Assembly (NCBI RefSeq): GCF_002162135.1
Contig: NZ_CP021382.1
Span: 4,710,001-4,774,000, forward strand
Source of the DNA: Cellvibrio sp. PSBB006
GTDB taxonomy: Bacteria > Pseudomonadota > Gammaproteobacteria > Pseudomonadales > Cellvibrionaceae
Direction: 5' to 3'
DNA length: 64,000 nt
Positions within the stretch are counted from its first letter, which is position 1, and each line of letters opens with the position of its first letter. This document shows, piece by piece, positions 54,393 to 64,000 of the stretch. A program made the translations under genes and the position numbers. The notes beneath the pieces were generated by a model. The model did no database searches and was not told the DNA's origin. It worked only from the letters and a program-made list of their open reading frames with translations.

Positions 54393-55088
54393 TCAGGATG
54401 CCAATTTCGGCGGATAACGAACGGCCTGTTTGGCTCCGTGCATCTGATTGGATCTTGCCAGCGCCAGTAAGCGCACAACGGCTTCATCGCTGACCTGATC
54501 AAAATTTTCGTACCACTGCCCGACAAAATAAAATGGATCGGGTGTCAGCAAGCATGCGGTTTCATCGGTCCATTTGGCCAACTCATTCAGCGTGCGGGTA
54601 GAGGCTACCGGAACCGCCATGACAACCTCGTCTGCCCCCGCCAGTTGCACCGCCTCAATAGCTGCACGCATGCTGGCGCCCGTGGCCAGGCCATCATCCA
54701 CCAGAATAACGCAGTGATCGCGCAGGGAAGGCCAGGGGCGGTCTTCACGATAAATCTGTTCACGTCGTTTTAATTCTTTTGCTTCAATTTCAGCAACGTA
54801 TTCGATGATGTCATCGGTAATCCGATAAGAGCGAATAATTTCTTCATTCAGGATGCGCACACCACCGTGGGCAATAGCGCCCATAGCGAACTCTTTGTGT
54901 CGTGGTAATCCGAGTTTGCGTACCACCAGAACATCCAACGGTACGTGCAAACTCAGCGCAATTTCATAGGCAACCGGCACGCCGCCGCGCGGAAGTCCCA
55001 GGACAATGACATTTTCATTGTTGCGATATCGGGTCAAGCGCGTGGCAAGTGCCTGGCCGGCAGTGCTTCGGTTGGCAAGTGATTTCAT
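54393..55088 (-). CDS. Phosphoribosyltransferase-family protein
   Basis: 231 residues with the PRTase signature VILVDDGLATGAS (about 127-139) and the N-terminal LGLPRGGVPVAYEIA. Such stand-alone proteins are found in stress islands; the nucleobase or other acceptor is unknown. Cytosolic. Confidence 0.82.
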   Translation of the reverse strand: MKSLANRSTAGQALATRLTRYRNNENVIVLGLPRGGVPVAYEIALSLHVPLDVLVVRKLGLPRHKEFAMGAIAHGGVRILNEEIIRSYRITDDIIEYVAEIEAKELKRREQIYREDRPWPSLRDHCVILVDDGLATGASMRAAIEAVQLAGADEVVMAVPVASTRTLNELAKWTDETACLLTPDPFYFVGQWYENFDQVSDEAVVRLLALARSNQMHGAKQAVRYPPKLAS

Positions 55089-55229
55089 GACTCATCCTCC
55101 GCAGACAGTTGGACGTTTAGAGTCGGCAAGGCGCGCGGAATTCCGGTGGATGATATAGAGCTTTTATGAGCTAGCAGAAAAATTTATAGCACGGTATTGA
55201 ATAACTGGATGTGCATTGCCAGATAATAA

Positions 55230-55264
55230 AAAACGCAGATGGCTGATTAAGCCATCTGCGTTTT
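55230..55264. terminator. Terminator downstream of the porin-like gene
   Basis: A 15-bp perfect stem (aaaacgcagatggct and complement) with a 5-nt loop; A-run and T-run on either side. Confidence 0.85.
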
Positions 55265-55293
55265 ATGTAGACGCTTTATTAACGTATCGTTAA

Positions 55294-56013
55294 TTAGAAG
55301 CGGAAGCTCGCACCAATGGTAATGGTGTCTGCAATATCAAATTTGGTATAGGCTAATTCAGCACTGATTTCCGGTGTGAAGAATTTACGCGTGCGCAACA
55401 GGAAGCCATCGTCGTAATCATAATCCACGTAGCCAGCGCCAACGCTGAAGGTTCTGTCAAAGTAGAAATCAGCTGCTACATCAAATACATCGTTTTCATC
55501 GTAGTCGGCGTAACCACCTTCTACATTAACGAAGTTGCCGCCACCCAGGGGCACGACATATTTTGCATGGATGTTGGCATCGTAGCCGGGCTCATCGTAA
55601 TACTCGGTCCACACCAGTAAACCGGTGATGGGCGTTAAACCCAGGCGTACGCCCCAGTCATTCTCAGTTGACGAACCGTCATAATCTTCGCGTTTGATTT
55701 CAGCGGCGCCGTAAAAAATGGTGTCAGGAATATAAAACTCAACGCCTGCTGTTACTACGTCCAGGTCATTATTACCAATCACGTAAGCATTGCTTGATCT
55801 GTTAATGAAAGCAGCTTCAGCTAACGGATTGTTACCTGGGCGGACTTCCTGAAAATGGTACTCTCCGTAGACACCAAAAAAGTCGTCGTTCCCGCCAGCA
55901 TCGTAGTCGACGTCGGTGTAGTTCACACCCACTTCGAAGTTATAGTTCTGGGCCAGTGCAACACTGGATGCACAGGTCAGCGCCATGGTTGCTACTAAAG
56001 TTTTGAGTTTCAT
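55294..56013 (-). CDS. Putative outer-membrane beta-barrel (porin-like)
   Basis: 239 residues: signal peptide ending ALAQ, then alternating strands rich in Tyr and Asp (for example FEVGVNYTDVDYDAG, FSVGAGYVDYDYDDG), ending with Phe (ASFRF), a barrel C-terminus. About 10-12 strands are plausible. It resembles a family of small putative porins in Cellvibrio-like genomes. Substrate unknown. Confidence 0.75.
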   Translation of the reverse strand: MKLKTLVATMALTCASSVALAQNYNFEVGVNYTDVDYDAGGNDDFFGVYGEYHFQEVRPGNNPLAEAAFINRSSNAYVIGNNDLDVVTAGVEFYIPDTIFYGAAEIKREDYDGSSTENDWGVRLGLTPITGLLVWTEYYDEPGYDANIHAKYVVPLGGGNFVNVEGGYADYDENDVFDVAADFYFDRTFSVGAGYVDYDYDDGFLLRTRKFFTPEISAELAYTKFDIADTITIGASFRF

Positions 56014-56270
56014 GAAATTCTCCGTTGTGTAATCACATCAACCTGCACCTTATTTCTGCAGGTGCGCCATTTTAGTCCGTAATGCGATCAAGTGTCATCT
56101 TGTAATACGCAAAATGAGAGGCATATCGCGCAGACGAAGCGACTTTACAAAAAGTTGTTTGGAGAATCGGTGGGTTAACACACAGAGCTTTATGATCTGC
56201 TGAATACAGCCTGAATAAGTGCAGATTTTTTATTCAGCTTCTGTTCAGTTTCGCGGGAAAAAGTTGCACA

Positions 56271-57080
56271 TTATGAGCATTCACAGCTAAACATTTTTTC
56301 ATCATCAAGGCGCATAGCCGTTAAGGAGCCACCCCAGACGCAGGCAGTGTCCAGTGCGTAAACATTGGTGGTTTCTGCCTGGCCATTCAGTGCAGCCCAA
56401 TGACCAAAAATAATTTTATTATTTTTTGTTTTTCGATTGTCATGTGCAAACCAGGGAAGAAATCCAGGTGGAGCTTCAGCAGCCTCGGTTTTGGTTTCCA
56501 GCTCCAATTCACCCTCGGCGGTGCAGAAGCGCATGCGTGTAAAATAATTGGTGATCACTCGCCAACGCGCTTCACCGGTCAGTGCATCGTTCCAGATGTT
56601 CGGTACATTGCCGTACATCGTGGCGAGATAGGATGCAAGGTGTTCACTCTGTAACACCTGTTCGACTTCCCTCGCAAGATTGATAGCCTGTTGCAGATCC
56701 CATTGGGGCGGGATGCCGGCATGAACCATGGTGTAACCCAGTTGCGGGTCGTGATGCAACAGCTTGCCAGTGAGTAACCAATGCATAAAATCTTCACAAT
56801 CCCTGGCTTGCATTAGTTCAGCTAAGGTATCCGACTTGCCCGCTTTTCGATGACCCAGTGCGACCGCCAAAAAATGGAGATCGTGATTGCCCAGCACCAT
56901 GGAAATGTTATCGTGCATCGCATACAAAAGACGCATAACGCCGAGCGAATCGGGTCCGCGATTAATTAAATCGCCCGCTATCCATAAACGATCCTTGTCG
57001 GAATTGAACTGGATTTTTTTCAGTAAGCATTGCAGTGGTTCCAAACAACCTTGTATATCGCCGATGGCATAGATGCTCAT
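56271..57080 (-). CDS. apaH: Symmetrical diadenosine tetraphosphatase ApaH
   Basis: Hydrolyses Ap4A to two ADP and also decaps Np4-capped RNAs; cytosolic. The 269 residues hold the metallophosphatase motifs GDIQGC, GDLINRGPDS and GNHDLH. It is the last gene of lptD-surA-pdxA-rsmA-apaG-apaH, 29 bp after apaG. Confidence 0.95.
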   Translation of the reverse strand: MSIYAIGDIQGCLEPLQCLLKKIQFNSDKDRLWIAGDLINRGPDSLGVMRLLYAMHDNISMVLGNHDLHFLAVALGHRKAGKSDTLAELMQARDCEDFMHWLLTGKLLHHDPQLGYTMVHAGIPPQWDLQQAINLAREVEQVLQSEHLASYLATMYGNVPNIWNDALTGEARWRVITNYFTRMRFCTAEGELELETKTEAAEAPPGFLPWFAHDNRKTKNNKIIFGHWAALNGQAETTNVYALDTACVWGGSLTAMRLDDEKMFSCECS

Positions 57081-57109
57081 AAAAAACGCCTGAAAAAATC
57101 GTTGCGAAA

Positions 57110-57481
57110 TTAATGCATCGCGTGAGGTGGCACTAATGCGAAAATCGGAATGGGTGTGTCAAAGGTAGTGCCATCATCGCGGCGCATCTGGTAGCTACCT
57201 TCCATCATGCCGGTTTCTGTTTCCAGAATAACACCGCTGGTGTAGGTATAACTTGCCCCGGGCGCCAATAAGGGCTGCTCGCCAACGACACCAAGCCCTT
57301 TGACTTCCTGAAGATTTTCCCTGGCATCCTTGATCCGCCAGTGGCGGCTGATCAATTGGGCGTTGCTGTCGCTGTGGTTGGTAATGGTGATCGTATAGGA
57401 ATATACGAACCGCTGAATGTCCGGACGGGACTGTGCAGCGATGTAACTGGTTTGTACGGTGATGTGAATTGGTGTATTCAT
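57110..57481 (-). CDS. apaG: ApaG domain protein
   Basis: A 123-residue single-domain fibronectin-like protein of unknown molecular role (the family name derives from this operon). Motifs RFVYSYTITITNHS, LISRHWRIKDA, GEQPLLAPGASYTYTSG and GTMEGSY-like GMMEGSYQM are intact. Overlaps rsmA by 4 bp (ATGA). Confidence 0.94.
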   Translation of the reverse strand: MNTPIHITVQTSYIAAQSRPDIQRFVYSYTITITNHSDSNAQLISRHWRIKDARENLQEVKGLGVVGEQPLLAPGASYTYTSGVILETETGMMEGSYQMRRDDGTTFDTPIPIFALVPPHAMH

Positions 57482-58320
57482 GACGTTGCCAAGGGTTTGT
57501 CGATGTCGGAAAGGCCGCGCGCATCCAGCGTGTTGCTTAACTCAACAAACGTCGCCAGTGACAGGTTTTCCGCCCGTGCATTTGTGTCGATAGATAATTC
57601 GTCCAGAATGTTGGACGGCACCCATTGTTTGAGTGCGTTACGCAAGGTCTTGCGCCGTTGCTGGAAGGCGACATTGACCAAGCGTTCCAGGGTTTTAATA
57701 TTATGCGCAACATACGGCAAAACCTGATGCGGTACCAGCCGAACAATGGCTGAGTCCACCTTCGGTGCCGGATCAAAGGCCGTGGGCGGCACTTCAAATA
57801 AATCTTCTACGGCACAATAGTACTGCACCATGATGCCCAGACGCCCGTAAGCACTGTCGCCGGGCTGAGCAGCCATACGCTTCACCACTTCTTTTTGCAG
57901 CATAAAATGCATGTCAGCCACTTGTGTGCTGTAACTCAGCAAGTGAAAAATCAAGGGTGTGGAAATATTGTAGGGCAGGTTGCCGACAATACGCAGTGGT
58001 TGGTTATCTTGCACCAGCTGCGCAAAATCAAATTGCAGGGCATCGGTTTGAAATAATTGAAAATCGGGATGTTTTTCAAATTTCACTTTCAACCAGGGCA
58101 CCAGGTCGCGATCCAGTTCAATCACGCGCAGGTGTTGGCAGGCGTCGGCCAGTAATTCAGTGATCGCCCCTTTGCCGGGACCAATCTCCACAATGCAATC
58201 ATCTGAACGCGGATGAACGGCGCGGACAATTTCGCGAATCACACCGTGATCGATCAAAAAGTTCTGCCCGAAACGTTTGCGTGCGCGATGGGGCGCTTCG
58301 TTGTTGTGAAACTTTGCCAT
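57478..58320 (-). CDS. rsmA: 16S rRNA dimethyladenosine transferase RsmA (KsgA)
   Basis: Dimethylates two adjacent adenines near the 3' end of 16S rRNA, a late step in 30S assembly. 280 residues with SAM motif IVEIGPGKGAITELL and catalytic NLPYNISTP. The ATG at 58320 is used because the homologous N-terminus (MAKFHNNE...RKRFGQNFL) begins there. Lies 42 bp after pdxA. Confidence 0.95.
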   Translation of the reverse strand: MAKFHNNEAPHRARKRFGQNFLIDHGVIREIVRAVHPRSDDCIVEIGPGKGAITELLADACQHLRVIELDRDLVPWLKVKFEKHPDFQLFQTDALQFDFAQLVQDNQPLRIVGNLPYNISTPLIFHLLSYSTQVADMHFMLQKEVVKRMAAQPGDSAYGRLGIMVQYYCAVEDLFEVPPTAFDPAPKVDSAIVRLVPHQVLPYVAHNIKTLERLVNVAFQQRRKTLRNALKQWVPSNILDELSIDTNARAENLSLATFVELSNTLDARGLSDIDKPLATS

Positions 58321-58362
58321 AAAAAGTATTAACTCTGCGCAAGTGCACACATGCCGGTATGA

Positions 58363-59361
58363 TCACCGTGCCGCGCGTGCCTGGACCATATCAATAGCGT
58401 AAGCGAGTGCGGTATGCAGGCTGCCGGAATCCGCTTTGCCTGTGGCGGCGAGATCCAGCGCTGTACCATGATCCACGGAAGTGCGGATGATGGGCAGCCC
58501 CAGCGTGATATTTACCGCCTGACCAAACCCTTTGTATTTTAGAACCGGTAACCCCTGGTCATGGTACATCGCCAGAACCGCGTCGGCATTATCCAGGTAT
58601 TTCGGTGTAAATAATGTATCGGCGGGCAGCGGGCCGATCAAGGTAATGCCTTCACCGCGCAAGGTGTTGAGTGTGGGCTCAATAATCTCGATTTCCTCGC
58701 GCCCCAGATGACCGCCTTCCCCCGCATGCGGGTTCAGCCCGCACACATAAATGCGTGGCTCAGCGATACCGAATTGTTGTTGCAAATCGCGGTGCAAAAT
58801 CCGAATCACCTGGGTGAGTTCATCGGGGTTAATCGCGGCGGCTACATCTTTTAACGGCAGGTGCGTTGTCGCTAAGGCCACGCGCAAGCCACGGGTGGCC
58901 AGCATCATCACAACCTTGGGCGTATGGGTTTTTTCCGCGAGATATTCCGTGTGTCCGCTGAACGGAATGCCTGCATCATTGATCACACTTTTATGTACGG
59001 GGCCGGTGACCAGCGCAGCAAAGGTGCCGGCCACGCAACCCTCGATGGCGGCATCCAGCGTGTTGAGAATGTAATTTGCGTTGCGACTGTCAAGTTTTCC
59101 CGGGATGGCGTTTTCAGCAAGCGCCACCGGTAACACTGCCAACTCGCCCGCGCGTGAGGCAATGGGTTTTTCCGCCGGATTAATTTCACGCAAGCGCAAG
59201 GGTAAGCCCATCGCCTGCGCGCGCTCCTGCAACAGCTGTGGATCAGCGATGGCGACAATTTCATGTACCTGGGCATCCTGCGCGAGCATGATGGCCAGAT
59301 CCGGCCCAATGCCGGCGGGTTCGCCAGGGGTGAGTGCTATGCGTAAACAGGGAGGGTTCAT
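58363..59361 (-). CDS. pdxA: 4-hydroxythreonine-4-phosphate dehydrogenase
   Basis: A pyridoxal-5'-phosphate biosynthesis enzyme that oxidises 4-phosphohydroxy-threonine with NAD. The 332 residues have the [13 protein letters not shown] start and metal-binding histidines in [21 protein letters not shown] and [12 protein letters not shown]. Conserved position between surA and rsmA. Confidence 0.95.
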   Translation of the reverse strand: MNPPCLRIALTPGEPAGIGPDLAIMLAQDAQVHEIVAIADPQLLQERAQAMGLPLRLREINPAEKPIASRAGELAVLPVALAENAIPGKLDSRNANYILNTLDAAIEGCVAGTFAALVTGPVHKSVINDAGIPFSGHTEYLAEKTHTPKVVMMLATRGLRVALATTHLPLKDVAAAINPDELTQVIRILHRDLQQQFGIAEPRIYVCGLNPHAGEGGHLGREEIEIIEPTLNTLRGEGITLIGPLPADTLFTPKYLDNADAVLAMYHDQGLPVLKYKGFGQAVNITLGLPIIRTSVDHGTALDLAATGKADSGSLHTALAYAIDMVQARAAR

Positions 59362-59415
59362 AGAGTCAGCCGGAAGGAAAAGCTCTGCGCAGCCGCGCCA
59401 CGCAGAGCGGAAAAA

Positions 59416-60717
59416 TTAAATCTTGATTTCGACGTAAGCCTCTTCGCGAATCTGGGTCAGCCAGGATTGAAACTCTTCATCAAAACGGCGTGAGCGAATC
59501 AGGTTGGATGCCTGGTTGCGTTTCATTTGTTCGCTCATATCTTCCTGGCGTCGTTCCTGTACTTGCAGAATATGCCAGCCGTATTGGCTCTTGAATGGCT
59601 CGCTGATTTCACCGACGGCGGTTTCTTTCATTGTTTCTTCAAACGCCGGAACAAACATACCGGGCATCGACCAGCCGAGGTCGCCGCCGCTCAACATTGA
59701 GCCGGTATCTTCAGAATTTTCCCGCGCCAGTTTGGCGAAGTCTTCGCCGTTTTCGATACGCTTTTTCAAGGCGGCTAATTTTGCGCGAGCCTGGCTGTCA
59801 TCCATAATCTCTGAGGTTTTTACCAGAATATGGCGCGCCTTGGTCTGCTCAACCAGTTGCGCACCGCCGCCGCGTTGTTCGATATTTTTCAGGATGTGAA
59901 AGCCCGCACCACTGCGGAAAGGTTCGGTCACTTCACCTGTGCCCAGGGTTTCCAGTTTTTTAGCAAATAACTCTGGCAACTGCGCCAGTTTACGCCAGCC
60001 GATGTCACCACCTTGCAGAGCACTTTGGTCATTGGAATGGCTGATGGCGAGCTGTTCAAAGTCACCACCTTTTTTCAATTTGTTATAAATGTCCTGCGCT
60101 TCTTTTTCTGCCGCGCTGACCATCGCCGGATCAGCAGAGCCGGATACCGCAATCAAAATGTGGCCGAGGTGAAAATCCGGTGACGTAGCAAATTTGCCAT
60201 CAGTGGATTCCAGGAAGTTATCAATTTCCTGTTCAGTCACACGGATGCGGCTGTTAACCACACCTTGTTGCAACTGATTGATGGTCAGTTCGGTTTTGAT
60301 TTGCTGACGCAACTCATCCAGAGACAAATTTTGCCGTTGCAAATCCGCCGCTAATTGTTCCATGGTCATCTGGTTGCGTTGGGCAATGCGCGCAATCGCC
60401 TGGTCAACTTCTTCGGCGCTGGGGTCAATGTCGTAACGTTGCGCGAGTTGGAGTTGGACGCGCTCAAGAATCAGCTGCTCAAGAATTTGTTTCTCCAGCA
60501 CTTCTTTGGGCGGCAGCTGGTTGTACTGGGCTTGCAATCGTTCCAGTACGGAAGCGGTGCGGGTCTTGAGTTCGCTCTCCAGCACCAAGTCTTCATCCAC
60601 GATAGCGACCACGCGGTCCAGCATGACGGTTTGTGCTGCACTGAAACCGGCGTTAAGCAAAAGCAGGCCGCCGATGAAGCTGGTGGAGATAAAACGTTTA
60701 AGCAAATTCTTCTTCAT
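59416..60717 (-). CDS. surA: Periplasmic chaperone / peptidyl-prolyl isomerase SurA
   Basis: 433 residues: signal peptide (about 1-28), an N-terminal chaperone domain and two parvulin PPIase domains (about 172-274 and 284-383). It escorts outer-membrane proteins, including LptD, to the BAM complex. Located between lptD and pdxA, 58 bp after lptD. Confidence 0.95.
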   Translation of the reverse strand: MKKNLLKRFISTSFIGGLLLLNAGFSAAQTVMLDRVVAIVDEDLVLESELKTRTASVLERLQAQYNQLPPKEVLEKQILEQLILERVQLQLAQRYDIDPSAEEVDQAIARIAQRNQMTMEQLAADLQRQNLSLDELRQQIKTELTINQLQQGVVNSRIRVTEQEIDNFLESTDGKFATSPDFHLGHILIAVSGSADPAMVSAAEKEAQDIYNKLKKGGDFEQLAISHSNDQSALQGGDIGWRKLAQLPELFAKKLETLGTGEVTEPFRSGAGFHILKNIEQRGGGAQLVEQTKARHILVKTSEIMDDSQARAKLAALKKRIENGEDFAKLARENSEDTGSMLSGGDLGWSMPGMFVPAFEETMKETAVGEISEPFKSQYGWHILQVQERRQEDMSEQMKRNQASNLIRSRRFDEEFQSWLTQIREEAYVEIKI

Positions 60718-60775
60718 AAAATAATCACTGTTTTAACGATGAGTAACAGAAGCAGTTTGGGGTAACGGGAATGTG

Positions 60776-63334
60776 TTAGCGCATGGATTCTTCCCGTGCG
60801 TTGTAACCGATGATGGCTTTGTCGAGCAACTTACCGATCCGCTCGCTGATGCTGCCGAGCCCTTTAAGTTGGATATCGACAAAGAATCCCTGATCGTAGT
60901 CATCCTGGGTGGCGGTCTTTAAAAAATTAGCGTTGTAATCAAAGTTCAACCAGCGGCGGCCCAACAAGCGGATACGGTAACAACAATCGTTGTATTCGAG
61001 TCCGGCAAAGGTGTCGAGTTCCAGATTGTAAGTGAAGTCGTAGTTGCTGCGCGCAATCAGGCTCCACTGGTCGTTCACCGGCCAGATCATCGATGCGTCC
61101 AGCTGGTCCAGGGTCGATTCCAGAATCGGCACCGGGTTGGAGGGATTGATCATCTGCGGATTGCGCGTGTAACGATAGGACAGGTTAAAGATGCGGTAAG
61201 CATCGTCCATATAATTCAGGCTGGCACTGGCGCTGGTCAGGTGCGCATTTTTATGGTCGTAAGCCACATCGCTGGTGAAGCGCAGGGAATCGCCGATCTG
61301 GCCGCTGATCTGGCCCGCCAATTCCGAATCGCGGCGTGAATATTTATCGTCTTCATCGGCATTATTGGCGACCACCACGCGACGGTCTTTCTGGTAATAG
61401 ATCTGGCCGATACTCATGCGCAAACGTTCGATGCCGGTGCTGCTGGAAATCAAGGCGCTCGACAGACCCACCGCGACCTGATTGGCATCATCAATACGAT
61501 CGCCGCCGGAGAAACGCGACTCGCGAAAGAGCTGACTGTAAGTAAAGGTCAATTCCGACGTATCGAAATTGATGTAGCGATTATTGGCGGTGAGGTTATA
61601 GAGCTCGCTGTGGTCTTCGTAATCGCTATAAAAATAAAAGACGCGCGGTTCAAGAGTCTGGATAAAACTGTTGCTGAACAGGTTGGTTTCGCGCTCGAAG
61701 AATAATCCCATATCCAGACTGCCTTGTGGCACAGCCAGCGACGGCGAATCATTGGCCGTTTCATTCAGTGCGCCGCTGTCGAGCTGGTAATTCAGCGTTT
61801 TCACCGCCGCACCGGGCTTGAAAAACCCCCAGGCAAATTCCTTGTCCCAGGTCAGGCCGTAGTCGGTGCGCAGGCGCTCGCCCAGCAAGGTATTGGTGGT
61901 GTCGAGTTCGTAAAAACTGTTGAGGTCAAAATTGACGTACTCGTTATTTAATTCAAGCAGCCAATCACCCAAACGGTAACTGCCGTCGGCATTGATGCGT
62001 GGCAGTTCGCGGTAAGGAATCTGGCTTTCTTCCACCAACACACGGAATTCCTGGGCCTTGGCGCTCACCAGCCAGTTGTCCGTGCGGTAGCTGGCGGTGG
62101 CGACCTTGGCGATATTGGGCTGGCGGTTAGTGTCGACACCGCTGCGGTTGAAGTCGCGCAGATAATCGATATCGCTGATCTCGGTGTAATCAATGGTGGT
62201 GTTCCAGCGCTGGCCGCGTCCGCCGGTCTGGTTCAGGCTGTAAAGCCAGCGATCTTTGCCGGTGTAATCTTCGCGCAGACCTTCCTCGATGCGCTCCAGC
62301 TCCCGCGCACTGTAATCGCCCTCATCGTCGGCGAGGAAAGCGCCGTTGATGATGGTGTCGAACTGCGCCGACATATGGCGGAATTCGGTATCGACGCCGG
62401 TACCGTGTTGATCGATATAGCGGGGCGTAATCAACATGTCGTAGTTGGGCGCCATGTTCCAGTAAAACGGCAGCGAGAAATCTTCAATGACGGTGTCACT
62501 GTCGAAGCTCATCGACGGAAACAGGAAGCCGGTGAGGCGATCCTTTCCTACCGGAAAACGCAGGTAGGGCGAGTACATCACCGGGATATCCTTGATATTA
62601 ATGCGCATGTGCTTGGCGGTGCCGTAGCGCTTTTCCTGATTGATCTTGACTTCCGAACCGGCCACCGACCAGAGGTTGCTGTCCGGTTCACAGCTGGTGA
62701 AACGGCTGTCGCTCAGGACAATGATGTTGCTGCCGAATTTTTTCAGGCTTTCCGCCGTGCCGCGAATACGCGACTCGTAGAGCACAAATTCCGCGTTTTC
62801 CAGGGTGGCATCGCCGCTGTCGATCTGCATCTGCGCCTGCTCGGCGTGCAGCAGCAAACCGGGTTCGCGAATCTCGATATCGCCAGTGATTTCCGCCTCG
62901 CGGGTGGCCTGGTTAAAGACCGCTTTGTCGGCATTCAGGGAACGATAACCCTGGGTTAGCTGTACATCACCGCTCATGATGACGGTGGTCTGGCCCTGGG
63001 TTTCGGACGAATCAGCGGTGGCGCGGACCGAGGCATTGGCCGGCTCAAGCTTGGCATCCGGGTCGGTCCGCTCCGGGCTGACATAAGCCCCGCAGCAACC
63101 GCTGGGCATGGCGGCTTTCTGCGCCTCGGTTAATTGTTCCATGGGCACCCAATCAAGATTGCGCCCGGATTCCGTTTGCTTTTGCGACGACTCATCGGCC
63201 AGTGCGGGCATGGTCAGCAGGCCCAGCGACAGTACCAAAGCACCCGTGGGGCGCAGTTGCTGGCGAAGTTCAGCCAGCGCGACAGCTAGCAGGGAAGGGC
63301 GGAACAGGGAGGACGTGCGCGTAGCTACAGCCAT
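60776..63334 (-). CDS. lptD: LPS-assembly outer-membrane protein LptD
   Basis: The beta-barrel/jelly-roll protein that with LptE inserts lipopolysaccharide in the outer leaflet. 852 residues from ATG 63334, chosen because it is followed by a signal-like region ending TMPALADE; the frame stays open upstream, so start is uncertain. Cys pairs needed for the inter-domain disulfides appear near the N-terminus (SGCCGAYV) and C-terminus (YNDCCYRIRLLGRRW). An OstA-like jelly-roll precedes the barrel. First gene of the operon; divergent from amgK. Confidence 0.93.
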   Translation of the reverse strand: MAVATRTSSLFRPSLLAVALAELRQQLRPTGALVLSLGLLTMPALADESSQKQTESGRNLDWVPMEQLTEAQKAAMPSGCCGAYVSPERTDPDAKLEPANASVRATADSSETQGQTTVIMSGDVQLTQGYRSLNADKAVFNQATREAEITGDIEIREPGLLLHAEQAQMQIDSGDATLENAEFVLYESRIRGTAESLKKFGSNIIVLSDSRFTSCEPDSNLWSVAGSEVKINQEKRYGTAKHMRINIKDIPVMYSPYLRFPVGKDRLTGFLFPSMSFDSDTVIEDFSLPFYWNMAPNYDMLITPRYIDQHGTGVDTEFRHMSAQFDTIINGAFLADDEGDYSARELERIEEGLREDYTGKDRWLYSLNQTGGRGQRWNTTIDYTEISDIDYLRDFNRSGVDTNRQPNIAKVATASYRTDNWLVSAKAQEFRVLVEESQIPYRELPRINADGSYRLGDWLLELNNEYVNFDLNSFYELDTTNTLLGERLRTDYGLTWDKEFAWGFFKPGAAVKTLNYQLDSGALNETANDSPSLAVPQGSLDMGLFFERETNLFSNSFIQTLEPRVFYFYSDYEDHSELYNLTANNRYINFDTSELTFTYSQLFRESRFSGGDRIDDANQVAVGLSSALISSSTGIERLRMSIGQIYYQKDRRVVVANNADEDDKYSRRDSELAGQISGQIGDSLRFTSDVAYDHKNAHLTSASASLNYMDDAYRIFNLSYRYTRNPQMINPSNPVPILESTLDQLDASMIWPVNDQWSLIARSNYDFTYNLELDTFAGLEYNDCCYRIRLLGRRWLNFDYNANFLKTATQDDYDQGFFVDIQLKGLGSISERIGKLLDKAIIGYNAREESMR

Positions 63335-63720
63335 CAACAGCATCTCGATATAAAAGTTGGGCGGCGATAAGTGCCTGCTACGGAAGCGCGCAAAAACCTT
63401 GCTGTATCGGGAAAAGATATCTTCATTGATGGCTGTTATCGCTTTATCAAATGATCCGGCCCGGCGATCTTTGGCGGTTTCCGTGGATGAAATAGCCGCG
63501 ATTCTACTTGAATACGCCGGTGCTTGGAATGAATCCGTCTCTGACAGTGACGAAGGCAATTGGTTGAGGCTGTGAAGTTCGCCGTCAGGCAGACCTTGTC
63601 AGCCTTCCGGATTTGGGGTTTTATGGGAGCCGTTTTGTCTGCGGTGCCGGCCTCACCGGAATGCCGATGTAGAGCGCCTCGGTCCGCAGCCGCCCCAATC
63701 CTTTATTTCACGGAGTCAGG

Positions 63721-64000
63721 ATGAGCGATCCCCGGGACCTAATTGCACAAACCATAGAAGATCGTAAGCAAGCGCTCACACACTGGGCGAGGAAGAATTT
63801 GCAGGTGTTACTGCCTGAAGCGGTGGTGGATCGAGTGGTGCTGGAGGGTTTGGGGTCTGATGCCGGATTCCGCCACTATTACCGCGCGCAATCTCCCCTT
63901 GCAGGCCAACCGCCGTTCCTGGCGGTAGATGCCCCGCCCGAAACGGAGAATACTGCGCTCTTTGTCAAACTCGCCCGTTACCTGCGTCATGGCGGCGTGA
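63721..64000 (+). CDS. amgK: Aminoglycoside-phosphotransferase-like kinase (AmgK), 5' part
   Basis: The frame runs off the right edge after 93 codons. It begins MSDPRDLIAQTIEDRKQALT and includes LGSDAGFRHYYRA and LAVDAPPETENT, matching the N-terminal lobe of the sugar kinase that phosphorylates N-acetylmuramate in cell-wall recycling. In pseudomonads amgK-murU stands divergent to lptD, as here. GGAGTCAGG precedes the ATG. Confidence 0.85.
   Translation, partial: MSDPRDLIAQTIEDRKQALTHWARKNLQVLLPEAVVDRVVLEGLGSDAGFRHYYRAQSPLAGQPPFLAVDAPPETENTALFVKLARYLRHGGV

Overview
The window looks like chromosome from a Gram-negative gammaproteobacterium of moderate GC, most plausibly a Cellvibrionaceae-type glycan degrader. 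The reasons are the gene order lptD-surA-pdxA-rsmA-apaG-apaH with a divergent amgK-like gene, an mlaFEDCB operon, two TonB-dependent receptor/tryptophan-halogenase-like loci, and many secreted or outer-membrane proteins with Ig/PKD or PPC modules. This assignment is inference from gene content; no rRNA or tRNA gene was seen.

Layout. 0-9.2 kb: the tail of an unknown gene, a PKD/propeller lipoprotein, a periplasmic catalase-peroxidase (KatG), a secreted endonuclease I with a PPC domain, and the Mla phospholipid-trafficking operon. 9.2-23 kb: two nutrient-uptake loci, each a TonB-dependent receptor followed by a tryptophan-halogenase-like flavoprotein. They face each other and share a CTTGTATACAAG-type operator. 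Between them lie an amidohydrolase lipoprotein and a tandem pair of related secreted proteins. 23.5-31.4 kb: a 33-codon gene, gdhA, a TetR regulator with a divergent SDR/MDR oxidoreductase pair, a Tat-exported PhoD-like phosphatase, and an ECF sigma factor with a membrane partner.

31.4-38.5 kb is the accessory region. It holds mostly unrecognised, AT-richer small genes, an XRE regulator with two palindromic operators, an HNH-type gene inside an 18-bp perfect inverted repeat, and a reverse transcriptase of the Abi/UG (defence) type preceded by about 400 nt of non-coding DNA. An inverted pair of hairpin repeats brackets the HNH and RT genes. This is the best candidate for an undescribed, probably anti-phage, system.

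38.5-56 kb: xthA; a five-gene respiratory-looking operon (DUF1592 cytochrome, DUF1552, ankyrin, cytochrome c', cytochrome b561) with a perfect 14-bp palindrome upstream; a subtilisin-like protease lacking the usual catalytic Asp; a SulP transporter; several small membrane proteins; and a cluster of ferritin-like and copper-storage proteins. 56-64 kb: the outer-membrane biogenesis/RNA-modification operon lptD-surA-pdxA-rsmA-apaG-apaH, with the start of amgK running off the right edge.
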